NCBI GenBank assembly: GCA_037043455.1
Contig: JAWPHD010000293.1
Location: 1-64,000, forward strand
Direction of reading: 5' to 3'
Length of the DNA: 64,000 nt
DNA from: Cyrtodaria siliqua
Lineage: Eukaryota > Mollusca > Bivalvia > Adapedonta > Hiatellidae
This document shows positions 37,372 through 48,577 of the stretch, piece by piece (within the stretch, counting starts at the first letter, position 1; every line of letters starts with the position of its first letter). The translations under genes were made by a program, and so were the position numbers. The notes under the pieces are model-generated. The model ran no database searches. It saw only the letters and a program-made list of their open reading frames with translations, and was not told the origin of the DNA.

Positions 37372-38898
37372 AACAAGAGGCCCAAGAGGGCCTGTGGACG
37401 CTCTACTGGCTAACATGGCTCTTATAACATCAATGAAGCGAGTGACTGCCATTTACGTTTTTTTGGAAGTTTCGGGCAAAAAACAGCTTTTGAACTAAAT
37501 CAAGGGCCATGAATTAAAAATCTGTTAAAGTTCGGTAAATATCAGATGAAAATGAAGGCCCTACCGTATTAACGAGGCAAAATGTAGCATTTTTAACTAA
37601 ATCAAGAGCCATAACTCCTCTGTTACTGGTCCGACTGGTCCAAAATAGTTCTAAAAAAAAAAATTAAAACAAAAAAAAATAAAAATATAAAAAAAAAAAC
37701 AATTTAAAAATTTAAAAAAAAAATAAAAAATATATTTATTTAAAAAAATAATTAAAGAAATAAAAGTTTGGTAACGATCGGATGAAAAATGAAGGCCCTC
37801 TGGTCTTAAGGAGGCAAAATATAGCGTTTTGAACTAAATCAAGGGCCATAACTAAGCTGTTACTGGTCCGATATGTTTGGTTTTCGAACTTGTCTCAGCT
37901 TTCATTGATATTAACGATCTGATAAAGTTTGGTAAAGATCGAATGAACAATGAAGCCCCTATCGTCTTAATGAGGCAAACTATAGCATTTTTAACTAAAT
38001 CAAGGGCCATAACTCTGCTGTTACTGGTCCGATATTGCTAGTTTCCGAACTTGCTCGAGCTTTCATTGATATTAACAATCTGATAAAGTTTGGTAAAGAT
38101 CAGATGAACAATGAAGCTCCTATCGTCTTAATGAGGCAAAATATAGCATTTTAACTAAATCAAGGGCCACAACTCCGCTGTTACTGGTCCGATATGGTTG
38201 GTTTTCGAACTTGTTCGAGCTTTCAATGACATTAACAATCTGATAAAGTTTGATAAAGATCGGATGAACAATGAAGCCCCTATCGTCTTAACGAGGCAAA
38301 ATATAGCATTTTTAACTAAATCAAGGGCCATAACTCCGCTCTTACTATTCCGATATGGCTGGTTTTCGAACTTGTCCGAGTTTTCATTGATATTAACAAT
38401 CTGATAAAGTTTGGTAAAGATTGTATGAACAATGAAGACCCTAGCGTCTTAACAAGGCAAAATATAGCATTTTTAACTAAATCAAGGGCCATAACTCCAC
38501 TGTTACTGGTCCGATATGGCTGGTTTTTGAACTTGTCCGAGCTTTCATTGATATTAACAATGTGGTAAAGTTTGGTAAAGATAGGTTGAAAAATGAAGGC
38601 CCTATCATCTTAACGAGGCAAAATATAGCAATATAGCATTTTTAACTAAATCAAGGACCATAACTCTGGTGTAACTTGGCCGATCTGACTGGTTTTCGAA
38701 CTCATCCGAGCTTTTATTGATATTAACAACCTGTTAAAGTTTGGTAAAGATTGGATGAAAAATGAAGGCCCTATCGTCTTAACGAGACAAAAGTTAACAA
38801 CGGACGGACGACGGACGGACGACGGACAGACGACGGACGGACGGACGACGGACAACTCGGCATCCCATAAGCTCTGCTGGCCTTCGGCCAGTAGAGCT
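37372..38898 (-). mobile_element. GGCC-family hairpin-ended repeat nested in a GATC-family core
   Basis: Minus strand: 5' hairpin AGCTCTACTGGCC-gaa-GGCCAGCAGAGCT (38898-38870), CGTCCGTC-type linker (38798-38850), about seven ~160 bp core units, an A-rich tract (37655-37768), and the 3' end with AGGCCCTCTTGGGCCTCTTG (37373-37392). Both termini are present. Confidence 0.8.
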
Positions 38899-39652
38899 AA
38901 AAATCAGATCGGCCAGAAATTCAAGAAGGCCGCCACAGCTAAAAATAGATTTTAAAAAAATAAGTTTGTAGCGACTACTTCTTGAAAACTATAAGAGATA
39001 TTGATATGGGACTTTTTCTAAAATGATAAGCATGACATGACGGTTATTCGAGTCAAACATTATTTTTATTCGAAGTGGCCATCTTTTTTTACATAGAGTT
39101 ATATAATGAAAACTTCTAGCGACTACTCCTCTGAAACTTCTTGACGGATTTTCATGAAACTTCACAGAAATGTTGCTCTTGATGTCTTATTGATCTTAAC
39201 AAAATTTCAGGTCGGCCGGAAATTCAAGATGGCCGCCATGGCTAAAAATAGATTTTTAAATTATAAGTTTTGTAGCGACTACTTCTTGAAAACTGTAAGA
39301 GATATTGATATGGGACTTTTTCTAAAATGATCAGCATGATATGATTGTAATCCGAGTCGAACATTATTTTGATTCAATGTTAAACATGGCTGTCAGCGGC
39401 CATCTTTGTTTACATAGAGTTACATAATGAAAACTTGTAGCGACTACTCCTCTGAAACAACTTGACGGATTTTCATGAAACTTCACAGGAATGTTGCTCT
39501 TGATGTCATTGATCCTAGCAAAATGTCAGGTCGGCCGGAAATTCAAGATGGCCGCCACGGCTAAAAATAGATTTTCAAAAAACAAGTTTGTAGTGAATAC
39601 TTCCTGAAATCAAAATCAATCAGTAGAGCTTCAAGCTCATTGACCTCTTGTT
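38899..39652 (+). mobile_element. GATC-family core and 3' end, part 2
   Basis: Resumes with CAGATCGGCCAGAAATTCAA, has ~2 core units and ends CAGTAGAGCTTCAAGCTCAT-TGACCTCTTGTT (39621-39652). Confidence 0.75.
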
Positions 39653-40568
39653 TAACATGTATTTTTAAATTTATTTGATATATTTTAATATAAACTTAAA
39701 TGTCATTTTTAAACATTCCATGCAGACTAGTGTGCTAATAATTATACGTATTGTATATAAATACAATTACTGTCTTATTTTAGGGAAAATTGGACATTTG
39801 ACGGAGTGGTCCTCTGCTTGAAACGAGTTGCCAGCAGAAAACAAGCTCCATTACAAAGAAATGGCCAGCCAAGAAAATAAGGGGATTGTTGGCGACCCCA
39901 AAAGAGCAAAGAAGACACTTCTAACAGCATGAGTCAACTAATAAGAAATATGTATTACATTTGTGTGGGTGAAATATCTGGATTTCTCATTAAAAGAATA
40001 TTCATAATTTCTTAATATTAATAATTAACTCCAACACAAAATAAGTAACTGATGTTGAATCATGACGTTGGTAAAGTGTTGCTGACGTCAAAGTCATCTG
40101 CCGATAACGTTCAATAAAGTAACTAATTTTAGTTTAAATCATACAGAATTCCTTCCCTCGATGGTAGACATGTTGTTGTTTTTTCACTCATACGCTCATT
40201 AGTGGAAAGAACCACACGTCTGCCATCGACATTACCAAAATGATGGGCATGACATTAAGTTGACCTTTGACTTTTTATTTTCAAGGAGTATTGAACATTT
40301 CTTATGTCTCTTTGAATTGTTCTTAAATTTTTATATTAACATCTAATTTTGATTTCAAGAAAAGATATAATTTTCAAAGGTGTGACATTGAATTTTCCAT
40401 TGATTAAATTTATAACATAACATGTTTCGAAATGGTTATTCTTAATTGCAAACGACACAACTGTACCTTTTTATTGTATGTTTTACAAAATGAAGTTGGC
40501 TATATAGGAATCATGTTGTCCATCCAGTCGCGTAACACATTTGTGTCGCATCTCGTCGCACATTTTTG
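39653..40568. other. Unassigned; possible terminal exon
   Basis: A TCTTATTTTAG acceptor-like site (39773-39783) precedes ~130 bp of less AT-rich sequence, and an AATAAA lies at 40113-40118. No frame gives a domain I recognise, so a 3' exon of the truncated upstream gene is only a guess. Confidence 0.25.
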
Positions 40569-41083
40569 TCCTGTCTCGACGTGTAACACATTTTTATTCA
40601 AAACTCTTCAATCAGTTTTGAATCATTCAGAATGAGTTGTTCCCAAATTTCATATACACATAACTACTAATGACCTTGTGTCAGGCCTTGACATTAACTT
40701 TTTTAAGAGGTAGCCAGAAGGATTTTGAAAATCAGGTAGTCCTTGTAGAAAACAGGTAGGTCTGGTTTCATCGACCTACAACTTGTGGTGATAGGTAATA
40801 ACAAGTTTACTTCAGTACATTGTGAGGAATTTTGGTAGCCTTAGTTAAGAGAATGCTTATTAGGAATAAGTTTTAGCAAATTTTCTTCCCAAAGCAGAGT
40901 TAGGGGCAAGTTCCCAGGGGCGCAATCCCTGAAAAAAAAAGTCTGCTATTCAAATATCCTCAGATGGTCTCTCCTGATAAGAAAAAGATGAAGGAATAGA
41001 ATAAATTGAATTGGCCAAAGACTACATTTAGAACTCTTTTGAGGCTTTTTTCATTATATTCTACTGATAGTTTTTTTAATTTT
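40569..41083 (+). repeat. Duplicated 520 bp segment, copy 2
   Basis: Nearly identical to 23124-23645, differing by scattered substitutions and a few small indels. It is followed within ~36 bp by a GATC-family head. No ORF. Confidence 0.85.
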
Positions 41084-41119
41084 AGAAATTAACTTACTAT
41101 TAACAAACTATTGATTTTT

Positions 41120-42919
41120 AGCTCTACTGATCAGAGATCAGCAGAGCTTATGCCGTGGTGCGGCGTCCGTCGTCCGTCCGTCTGTCCGTAAACTTTTATT
41201 TGTAGCGACTACTCCTCTGAAACTACTTGATGGATATTCATGAAACTTTACAGAAATGTTGCCCATGAAGTCTAGTTGATCCTAGCAAAAATGCATGTTG
41301 ATGTGAAATCCAAGATGGCCACCAAAGCAAAAAATAGATTTTTAAAATACAAGTTTGTAGCGACTACTTCTTGAAAACTATAAGTGATATTGATATGGGA
41401 CATTTTCTTAAATGATCAGCATGACATGATGTTAATCTGTCAAAAATTGTTTTGATTCGACGTTAAACATGGCTGCCAGTGGCCATCTTTGTTTACATAG
41501 AGTTATATAGTAAAAACTTGTAGCGACTACTCCTCTGAAACTACCTGGCGGATTTTCATGAAACTTTACATGAATGTTGCTTTTGATGTCTAATAGATCC
41601 TAGCAAAAGTTCAGGTCGGCCAGAAATTCAAGATGGCCGCCACAGCTAAAAATAGATTTTTAAAAAATAAGTTTGTAGCGACTACTTCTTGAAAGTGATA
41701 TTGATATGGGACTTTTTCTAAAATGATCAGCATGACATGGTGTTGATCCTAGTCAAACATTATTTTGATTCGATTTTAAACATGGCTGCCAGTGGCCATC
41801 TTTGTTTACATAGAGTTATATAGTAAACACTTGTAGCGACTACTTCTCTGGAACTACTTGACGGATGTTCATGAAACTTCACAGGAATGTTGCTCTTGAT
41901 GTCTAGTTGATCCTAGAAAAATTTCAGGCTGGCCGCCACAGCTAAAAATAGATTTAAAATAAATAAATTTGTAACGACTACTTCTTGAAAACTGTAAGTT
42001 ATATTGATATGGGACGTTTTCTAAAATGATCAGCATGACATGATGTTAATCCTTGTCAAAAATTGTTTTGATTCGACGTTAAACATGGCTGCCAGTTGCC
42101 ATCTTTGTTTACATAGAGTTATATTGTAAAAACTTGTAGCGACTACTCCTCTGAAACTACTTGGCGGATTTTCATGAAACTTTACAGGAATGTTGCTCTC
42201 GATGTCTAATAGATCCTAGCAAAATTTCAGGTCGGCCAGAAATTCAAGATGACCACCAAAGCTAAAAATAGATTTTTAAAAAATAAGTTTGTAGCGACTA
42301 CTTCTTGAAAACTATAAGTGATATTGATATGGGACTTTTTCTAAAATGATCAGCATGACATGGTGTTGATCCTAGTCAAACATTATTTTGATTCGATGTT
42401 AAACATGGCTGCCAGTGGCCATCTTTGTTTACATAGAGTTATATAGTAAACACTTGTAGCGACTACTTCTCTGAAACTACTTGACGGATGTTCATGAAAC
42501 TTCACAGGAATGTTGCTCTTGATGTCTAGTTGATCCTAGCAAAATTTCAGGCTGGCCGGAAATTCAAGATGGCCGCCACAGCTAAAAATAGATTTAAAAT
42601 AAATAAATTTGTAACGACTACTTCTTGAAAACTGTAAGTGATATTGATGTGGGACGTTTTCTAAAATGATCAGCATGACATGATGTTTATTCTTGTCGAG
42701 ATTTATTTCAATGCGACTTTAAACATGGCCGCTAGCGGACATCTTTGTTTACATAGATTTATATAGTAAAAACTTGTAGCGACTACTCCTCTGAAACTAC
42801 TTGACGATTTTTTATGAAACTTCACAGGAATGTTGCTCTTGATGTCTTAAATTGATCCCAGATTTTTTTTAGGTCGGCCGGAAATTCAAGATGGCCACCA
42901 TGGCTGAAAACAGATTTTT
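41120..42919 (+). mobile_element. GATC-family hairpin-ended repeat, about five core units
   Basis: 5' hairpin AGCTCTACTGATC-aga-GATCAGCAGAGCT, linker GTCCGTCGTCCGTCCGTCTG, then core units whose TGTAGCGACTACT phrase recurs every ~316 bp (41519, 41833, 42136, 42453, 42776). It stops in a core T-run (AACAGATTTTT) where another head begins. Confidence 0.8.
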
Positions 42920-43425
42920 AGCTCGACTGATCAGAGATCAGCAGAGCTTATGCCGTGGTACAGAGTCCATCGTCCGTCCGTCCGTCTGTCTGTCCGTAAA
43001 CTTTTATTTGTAGCGACTACTCCTCTGAAACTACTGGATGGATATTCATGAAACTTTACAAAAATGTTGCCCATGAAGTCTAGTTGATCCTAGCAAAAAT
43101 GCATGTTGATGTGAAATCCAAGATGGCCGCCAAAGCTAAAAATAGATTTTTAAAATACAAGTTTGTAGCGACTACTTCTTGAAAACTATAAGTGATATTG
43201 ATATGGGACTTTTTCTAAAATGATCAGCATGATATGATATTGGTCCTTGCCAAAAATCGTTCTAATTCGACATAAACATGGCTGCCAGTGGCCATCTTTG
43301 TTTACATAGAGTTACATAATGAAAACTTGTAGCGACTACTCCTCTGAAACTACTTGACAGATTTTCATGAAACTTCACAGGAATGTTGCTCTTGATGTCT
43401 AATTGATCATAGCAAAATTTCAGTT
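42920..43425 (+). mobile_element. GATC-family repeat inserted in the T-run of its neighbour
   Basis: Begins with the hairpin AGCTCGACTGATC-aga-GATCAGCAGAGCT directly after AGATTTTT of the previous core. It has ~1.4 core units and stops at 43425, where the repeat orientation flips to minus. Confidence 0.75.
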
Positions 43426-43560
43426 CACTGGCAGCCATGTTTAACGTCGAATCAAAATAATGTTTGACTCTGATACATGTCATGCTGATCATTTTACAAA
43501 AAGTCCCATATCAATATCACTTATAGTTTTCAAGATGTAGTCGCTACAAACTTCTTTTTT
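43426..43560 (-). mobile_element. GATC-family core fragment, left part of a split element
   Basis: Minus-oriented core from CACTGGCAGCCATGTTTAAC to CTACAAACTTCTTTTTT. The matching right part is 45816-46304, so the element between them looks nested in it. Confidence 0.65.
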
Positions 43561-45815
43561 AACAAGAGGTCAATGACCTTGAAGCTCTACTGATTGATTT
43601 TGATTTCAGGAAGTAGTCGCTACAGACTTGTTTTTTTAAAATCTATTTTTAACCGTGGCGGCCATCTTGAATTTCCGGCCGACCTGAAATTTTGCTAGGA
43701 TCAATTAGACATTAAGAGCAACATTCCTGTGAAGTTTCATGAAAATCCGTCAAGTTGTTTCAGAGGAGTAGTCGCTACAAGTTTTCATTATATAACTCTA
43801 TGTAAACAAAGATGGCCGCTGGTAGCCATGTTTAACGTCAAATCAAAACGATTTTCGACAAGGACCAACATCATGTCATACTGATCATTTTAGAAAAAGT
43901 CCCATATCAATATCTCTTATAGTTTTCAAGAAGTAGTCGCTACAAACTTATTTATTTTAAATCTATTTTTAGCTGTGGCGGCCATCTTGAATTTCTAGGA
44001 TCAACTAGACATCGAGAGCAACATTCCTGTGAAGTTTCATGATCATCCGTTAAGTAGTTTCAGGGGAGTAGTCGCTACAAGTTTTTACTATATAACTCTA
44101 TGTAACCAAAGATGGCCACTGGCAGCCATGTTTAACGTCGAATCAAAATAATTTTCCACAAGGATCAACATCATGTCATGCTGATCATTTTAGAAAAAGT
44201 CCCATATCAATATCACTTATAGTTTTCAAGAAGTAGTCGCTACAAACTTATTTTTTAACAAGAGGTCAATGACCTTGAAGCTCTACTGATTGATTTTGAT
44301 TTCAGGAAGTAGTCGCTACAAACTGGTTTTTTGAAAATCTATTTTTAGCTGTGGTGGCCATCTTGAATTTCCGGCCGTGAAATTTTGCCAGGATCAATTA
44401 GACATCAAGAGCAACATTCCTGTGAAGTTTCATGAAAATCCGTCAAGTAGTTTCAGAGGAGTAGTCGCTACAAGTTTTCATTATATAACTCTATGTAAAC
44501 AAAGATGGCAACTGACAGCCATGTTTAACATTGAATCAAAATAATGTTCGACTCGGATAACCATCATGTCATGCTGATCATTTTAGAAAAAGTCCCATAT
44601 CAATATCTCTTATAGTTTTCAAGAAGTAGTCGCTACAAACTTATTTTTTAAAAATCTATTTTTAGCCATGGCGGCCATCTTGAATTTCCGGCCGACCTGA
44701 AATTTTGCTAAGATCAATTAGACATCAAGAGCAACATTCGTGTGAAGTTTCATGAAAATCCGTCAAGTAGTCGCTACAAGTTATCATTATATAACTCTAT
44801 GTGAACAAACATGGCCACTGGCAGCCATGTTTAACGTCGAATCAAAATAATGTTCGACTTGAATAACCATCATGTCATGCTGATCATTTTAGAAAAAGTC
44901 CCATATCAATATCACTTATAGTTTTCAAGAAGTAGTCGCTACAAACTTATTTTTTAAAAATCTATTTTTAGCCTTGGCGGCCATCTTGAATTTCCGGCCG
45001 CCCTGAAATTTTGCTAGGATCAATAAGACATCAAGAGCAACATTCCTGTGAAGTTTCATGAAAATCCGTCAAGTAGTTTCAGAGGAGTAGTCGCTACAAG
45101 TTTTCATTATATAACTCTATGTAAACAAAGATGGCCGCTGGCAGTTATGTTTAACGTCGAATCAAAACGATTTTCGACAAGGACCAGCTGATCATTTTAG
45201 AAAAAGTCCCATATCAATATCTCTAATAGTTTTCAAGAAGTAGTCGCTACAAACTTATTTTTTAAAAATCTATTTTTAGCCGTGGCGGCCATCTTGAATT
45301 TCCGGCCGACCTGAAATTTTGCTAGGATCAATTAGACATCAAGAGCAACATTCCTGTGAAGTTTCATGAAAATCCGTCAAGTAGTTTCAGAGAAGTAGTC
45401 GCTACAAGTTTTCATTATATAACTCTATGTAAACAAAGATGGCCGCTGGCAGCCATGTTTAACGTCGAATCAAAACGATTTTCGACAAGGACCAACATCA
45501 TGTCATGCTGATCATTTTAGAAAAAGTCCCATAGTAATATCCCTTAGAGTTTTCAAGAAGTAGTCGCTACAAACTTGTTTTTTAAAAACCTATTTTTAGA
45601 TTTGGCGGCCATCTTGGATTTCACATCTACATGAATTTTTGCTAGGATCAACTAGACTTCATGGGCAACATTTCTGTAAAGTTTCATGAAAATCCATTCA
45701 GTAGTTTCAGAGGAGTAGTCGCTACAAAATAAAGTTAACGGACGGACGGACAGACGGACGGACGACGGACACCGCACCACGGCATAAGCTCTGCTGATCT
45801 CTGATCAGTAGAGCT
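43561..45815 (-). mobile_element. GATC-family hairpin-ended repeat with an internal second 3' end
   Basis: Minus strand: 5' hairpin at 45815-45787, linker of CCGTCCGTC-type repeats (~45735-45770), core units, and two copies of the 3' terminus AACAAGAGGTCAATGACCTT, one at 43561 and one at 44257. Each lies directly after CTACAAACTT[C/A]TTTTTT. This implies nesting or a segment duplication. Confidence 0.75.
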
Positions 45816-46304
45816 AAAAATCTATTTTTAGCTGTGACGGCCATCTTGAATTTCTGGCAGATCTGAACTTCGTGAAGTAGTTTCAGAGGAGTAGTCGCTA
45901 CAAGTTTTTACTATATAACTCTCTATGTAAACAAAGATGGCCGCTGGCAGCCATGTTTAACGTTGAATCAAAACGATTTTTGACAAGGATCAACATCATG
46001 TCATGCTGATCATTTTAGAAAAAGTCCATATCAATATCAGTTATAGTTTTCAAGAAGTAGTCGCTACAAACTTGTATTTTAAAACTATATTTTAGCTTTG
46101 GCGGCCATCTTGGATTTCACATTAATTTTTGCTAGGATCAACTAGACTTTATAGGCAACATTTCTGTAAAGTTTCATGAATATCCATCCAGTAGTTTCAG
46201 AGGAGTTGTCGCTACAAATAAAATTTTACGGACAGACACACGGACAGACGGACGACGGACGCCGCACCACGGCATAACTCTGCTGTTCTCTGATCAGTAG
46301 AGCT
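45816..46304 (-). mobile_element. GATC-family repeat, right part with 5' hairpin
   Basis: AAAAATCTATTTTTAGCTGT and one and a half core units, then a linker and the 5' hairpin ending at 46304 (AGCTCTACTGATC in reverse). It completes the outer element begun at 43426. Confidence 0.7.
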
Positions 46305-46566
46305 AAAAATGACTGAGCAGATATTTTGTGTAAACGAAGGATATAATCCACTTTAAAACGGTATAAGTTCAATAAATGTACTAAATTCACACCAAGAACA
46401 TCACAGACATGTTTCCTGATCATAATATACATGTTCAACTATCAAAGTGACACCAACTTTAATCACTAAAAAAAAACTTCAGGTGTCGCAGCCACATTAA
46501 TTTTTCATTATAAATTGTGTGCATTCTAGTAAAACCAGAGTTATTGGTAAACAAATCCAATATTCA
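46305..46566. other. Spacer, nothing recognised
   Basis: AT-rich sequence between a hairpin-ended repeat and a LINE. No ORF or repeat recognised. Confidence 0.5.
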
Positions 46567-48577
46567 AGATGGGTGTTCCACAGGGCAGCATACTATCTGT
46601 TACACTTTTTAATATAAAGATTAACAGTATAGTAAAGTGCATCAATCCAGGTGTGGATTGTTCGCTATATGTTGACGACTTTGTAATATGTTATCGTGCA
46701 AAAAACATGAATACTATCGAGAGACAATTACAACAATGTCTCAATAAACTTCAGACCTGGTCTGATGAAAATGGTTTTAAATTTTCTAAATCTAAAACTA
46801 ATTGTATGCATTTTTGTCAACTACGTAAACATCATGAAGACCCTCATCTAACACTGGATGGCACACCAATACCGGTAGTGGATGAGACAAAATTCCTTGG
46901 TCTTCTTTTCGACCGTAAATTAACGTTTATACCACATCTTAAATACTTGAAGGCCAAGTGCCTTAAAGCTCTTAATTTACTCAAAGTTGTTGCAAACACT
47001 AACTGGGGAGCAGATCGTAAAGTCCTCTTGCGACTTTACAGATCTCTTATCAGATCCAAGCTGGACTACGGCTCAATAGTATATGGATCGACTCGCCAGT
47101 CTTACTTGCAGATGCTCGACCCCATACATAATCAAGGATTACGACTCGCCTTAGGTGCCTTTCGTACATCACCAGCCGAAAGTCTATATGTTGAAGCTAA
47201 TGAACCATCACTGTCTCATAGACGGGACAAGTTAGCCCTTCAATATGCCATTAAATTAAAATCTAACCCTTCAAACCCAACTTCCGATAATGTCTTTAAT
47301 CCTAGTTTTGAACCTCTTTTTGATCGAAAACCGAAGGCCATCCGACCATTTGGTCTTCGTATTAAACCAAAATTAAGAGACACTGAAATCGACCTAAATT
47401 TGATTGCCAAGTACAAAGCACCACAAATTCCACCGTGGACTTTGGAAACACCAACAATTATTTTCGACCTTTGTAATAGTAACAAATCCAGTACAGACCC
47501 TACTGTCTTTCAAAGCAAATTTAATGAAATTAAATCGAAATACAGTAACTTTCAACATATATACACAGATGGCTCTAAAGATGGAGATAAGGTAGCTGCA
47601 GCAGCTGTTGTTCACAAACACAGCATAAAGAGTCGCCTGCCTGACAAGGCCTCTATATTTTCAGCTGAACTTAAGGCAATTGAACTTGCCTTAAATTATA
47701 TTCAGGAATCTGATGATGACCATTTTGTAATCTTTTCTGATTCCCTTTCATCTCTTCAAGCACTGGGTAATATGAAACATGATAACCCAGTTGTGCTTCA
47801 ACTTTTAGAAAAGTACAATTCTCTTATAATTGATAATGTTATTATTTTCTGCTGGCTTCCAAGCCATGTAGGAATACGTGGTAATGATAGAGCTGATAGT
47901 GCTGCCAAGGCAGCATTATATTTACATATATCTAATGCCAAATTACCTTATACTGATTTTAAAAGCTGTATCAACACATATATTCGTAACTCTTGGCAAG
48001 CCACTTGGGATTTGTCAGTTAACAATAAACTCCATTCAATTAAACCGTTACTCGGAGAATGGCGCTCTTCTAGTAGACCCATTCGTCGAGAGGAAGTTGT
48101 CCTAGCTCGGTGCAGAATAGGGCATACACGTTATACTCATTCATATTTATTACAAGGTGAGCCATTACCAGAATGTATACCCTGCTTTGCACCGTTAACG
48201 GTCAAACACATATTGCTGGAATGTGTAGACTTTGATCCTATGCGTCAAAGGTACTACAATGTTAATACTATGACCGAGTTATTTAATACTATAGATTTTA
48301 GTCTAGTTTTAGATTTCCTTAAGGAAATCAGACTTTATAAATCAGTATATGTTCTTGTATATAATTACTTTTTTATATACCCGTTTTCGGGCATTCGTTG
48401 ATTTACATATATAGTTTATATTACTACCATATCATCCCTTATTTTTTAATAGTTTTATCCTGATATATTTACATTAATTTTAAATTAATCCTTCATTTAT
48501 TCATATTTCATCAGTTTTTGCGCACAATATGACCTATTTATGTGTCGACGTGCCGTAAAACACCATTCATTCATTCA
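46567..48577 (+). mobile_element. I-like LINE, 5'-shortened with intact ORF (copy 5)
   Basis: Starts AGATGGGTGTTCCACAGGG, the same boundary as the copy ending at 30867, and ends in the canonical 3' UTR, GTCGACGTGCCGTAAAACACC and a CATT repeat. No clear target-site duplication: ATTCA on both sides cannot be separated from the tail. Confidence 0.9.
46569..48401 (+). CDS. LINE ORF2 C-terminal part: RT palm/thumb, RNase H, zinc knuckle
   Basis: A 610-codon open frame beginning MGVPQGSILS. YVDD is at residues 34-37 and RNase H (YTDGSK, SAELKA, FSDSL, GNDRAD acidic set) follows at ~330-455, with the C-terminal C-X2-C-X7-H-X4-C element. Compared with other copies the normal stop after LYKSL is lost: the 3' UTR reads KSVYVLVYNYFFIYPF and adds 18 residues. 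The endonuclease and the first RT Asp motif are missing, so it is not autonomous. High identity to the ORF at 29087-30865 indicates recent common origin. Confidence 0.9.
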   Translation: MGVPQGSILSVTLFNIKINSIVKCINPGVDCSLYVDDFVICYRAKNMNTIERQLQQCLNKLQTWSDENGFKFSKSKTNCMHFCQLRKHHEDPHLTLDGTPIPVVDETKFLGLLFDRKLTFIPHLKYLKAKCLKALNLLKVVANTNWGADRKVLLRLYRSLIRSKLDYGSIVYGSTRQSYLQMLDPIHNQGLRLALGAFRTSPAESLYVEANEPSLSHRRDKLALQYAIKLKSNPSNPTSDNVFNPSFEPLFDRKPKAIRPFGLRIKPKLRDTEIDLNLIAKYKAPQIPPWTLETPTIIFDLCNSNKSSTDPTVFQSKFNEIKSKYSNFQHIYTDGSKDGDKVAAAAVVHKHSIKSRLPDKASIFSAELKAIELALNYIQESDDDHFVIFSDSLSSLQALGNMKHDNPVVLQLLEKYNSLIIDNVIIFCWLPSHVGIRGNDRADSAAKAALYLHISNAKLPYTDFKSCINTYIRNSWQATWDLSVNNKLHSIKPLLGEWRSSSRPIRREEVVLARCRIGHTRYTHSYLLQGEPLPECIPCFAPLTVKHILLECVDFDPMRQRYYNVNTMTELFNTIDFSLVLDFLKEIRLYKSVYVLVYNYFFIYPFSGIR

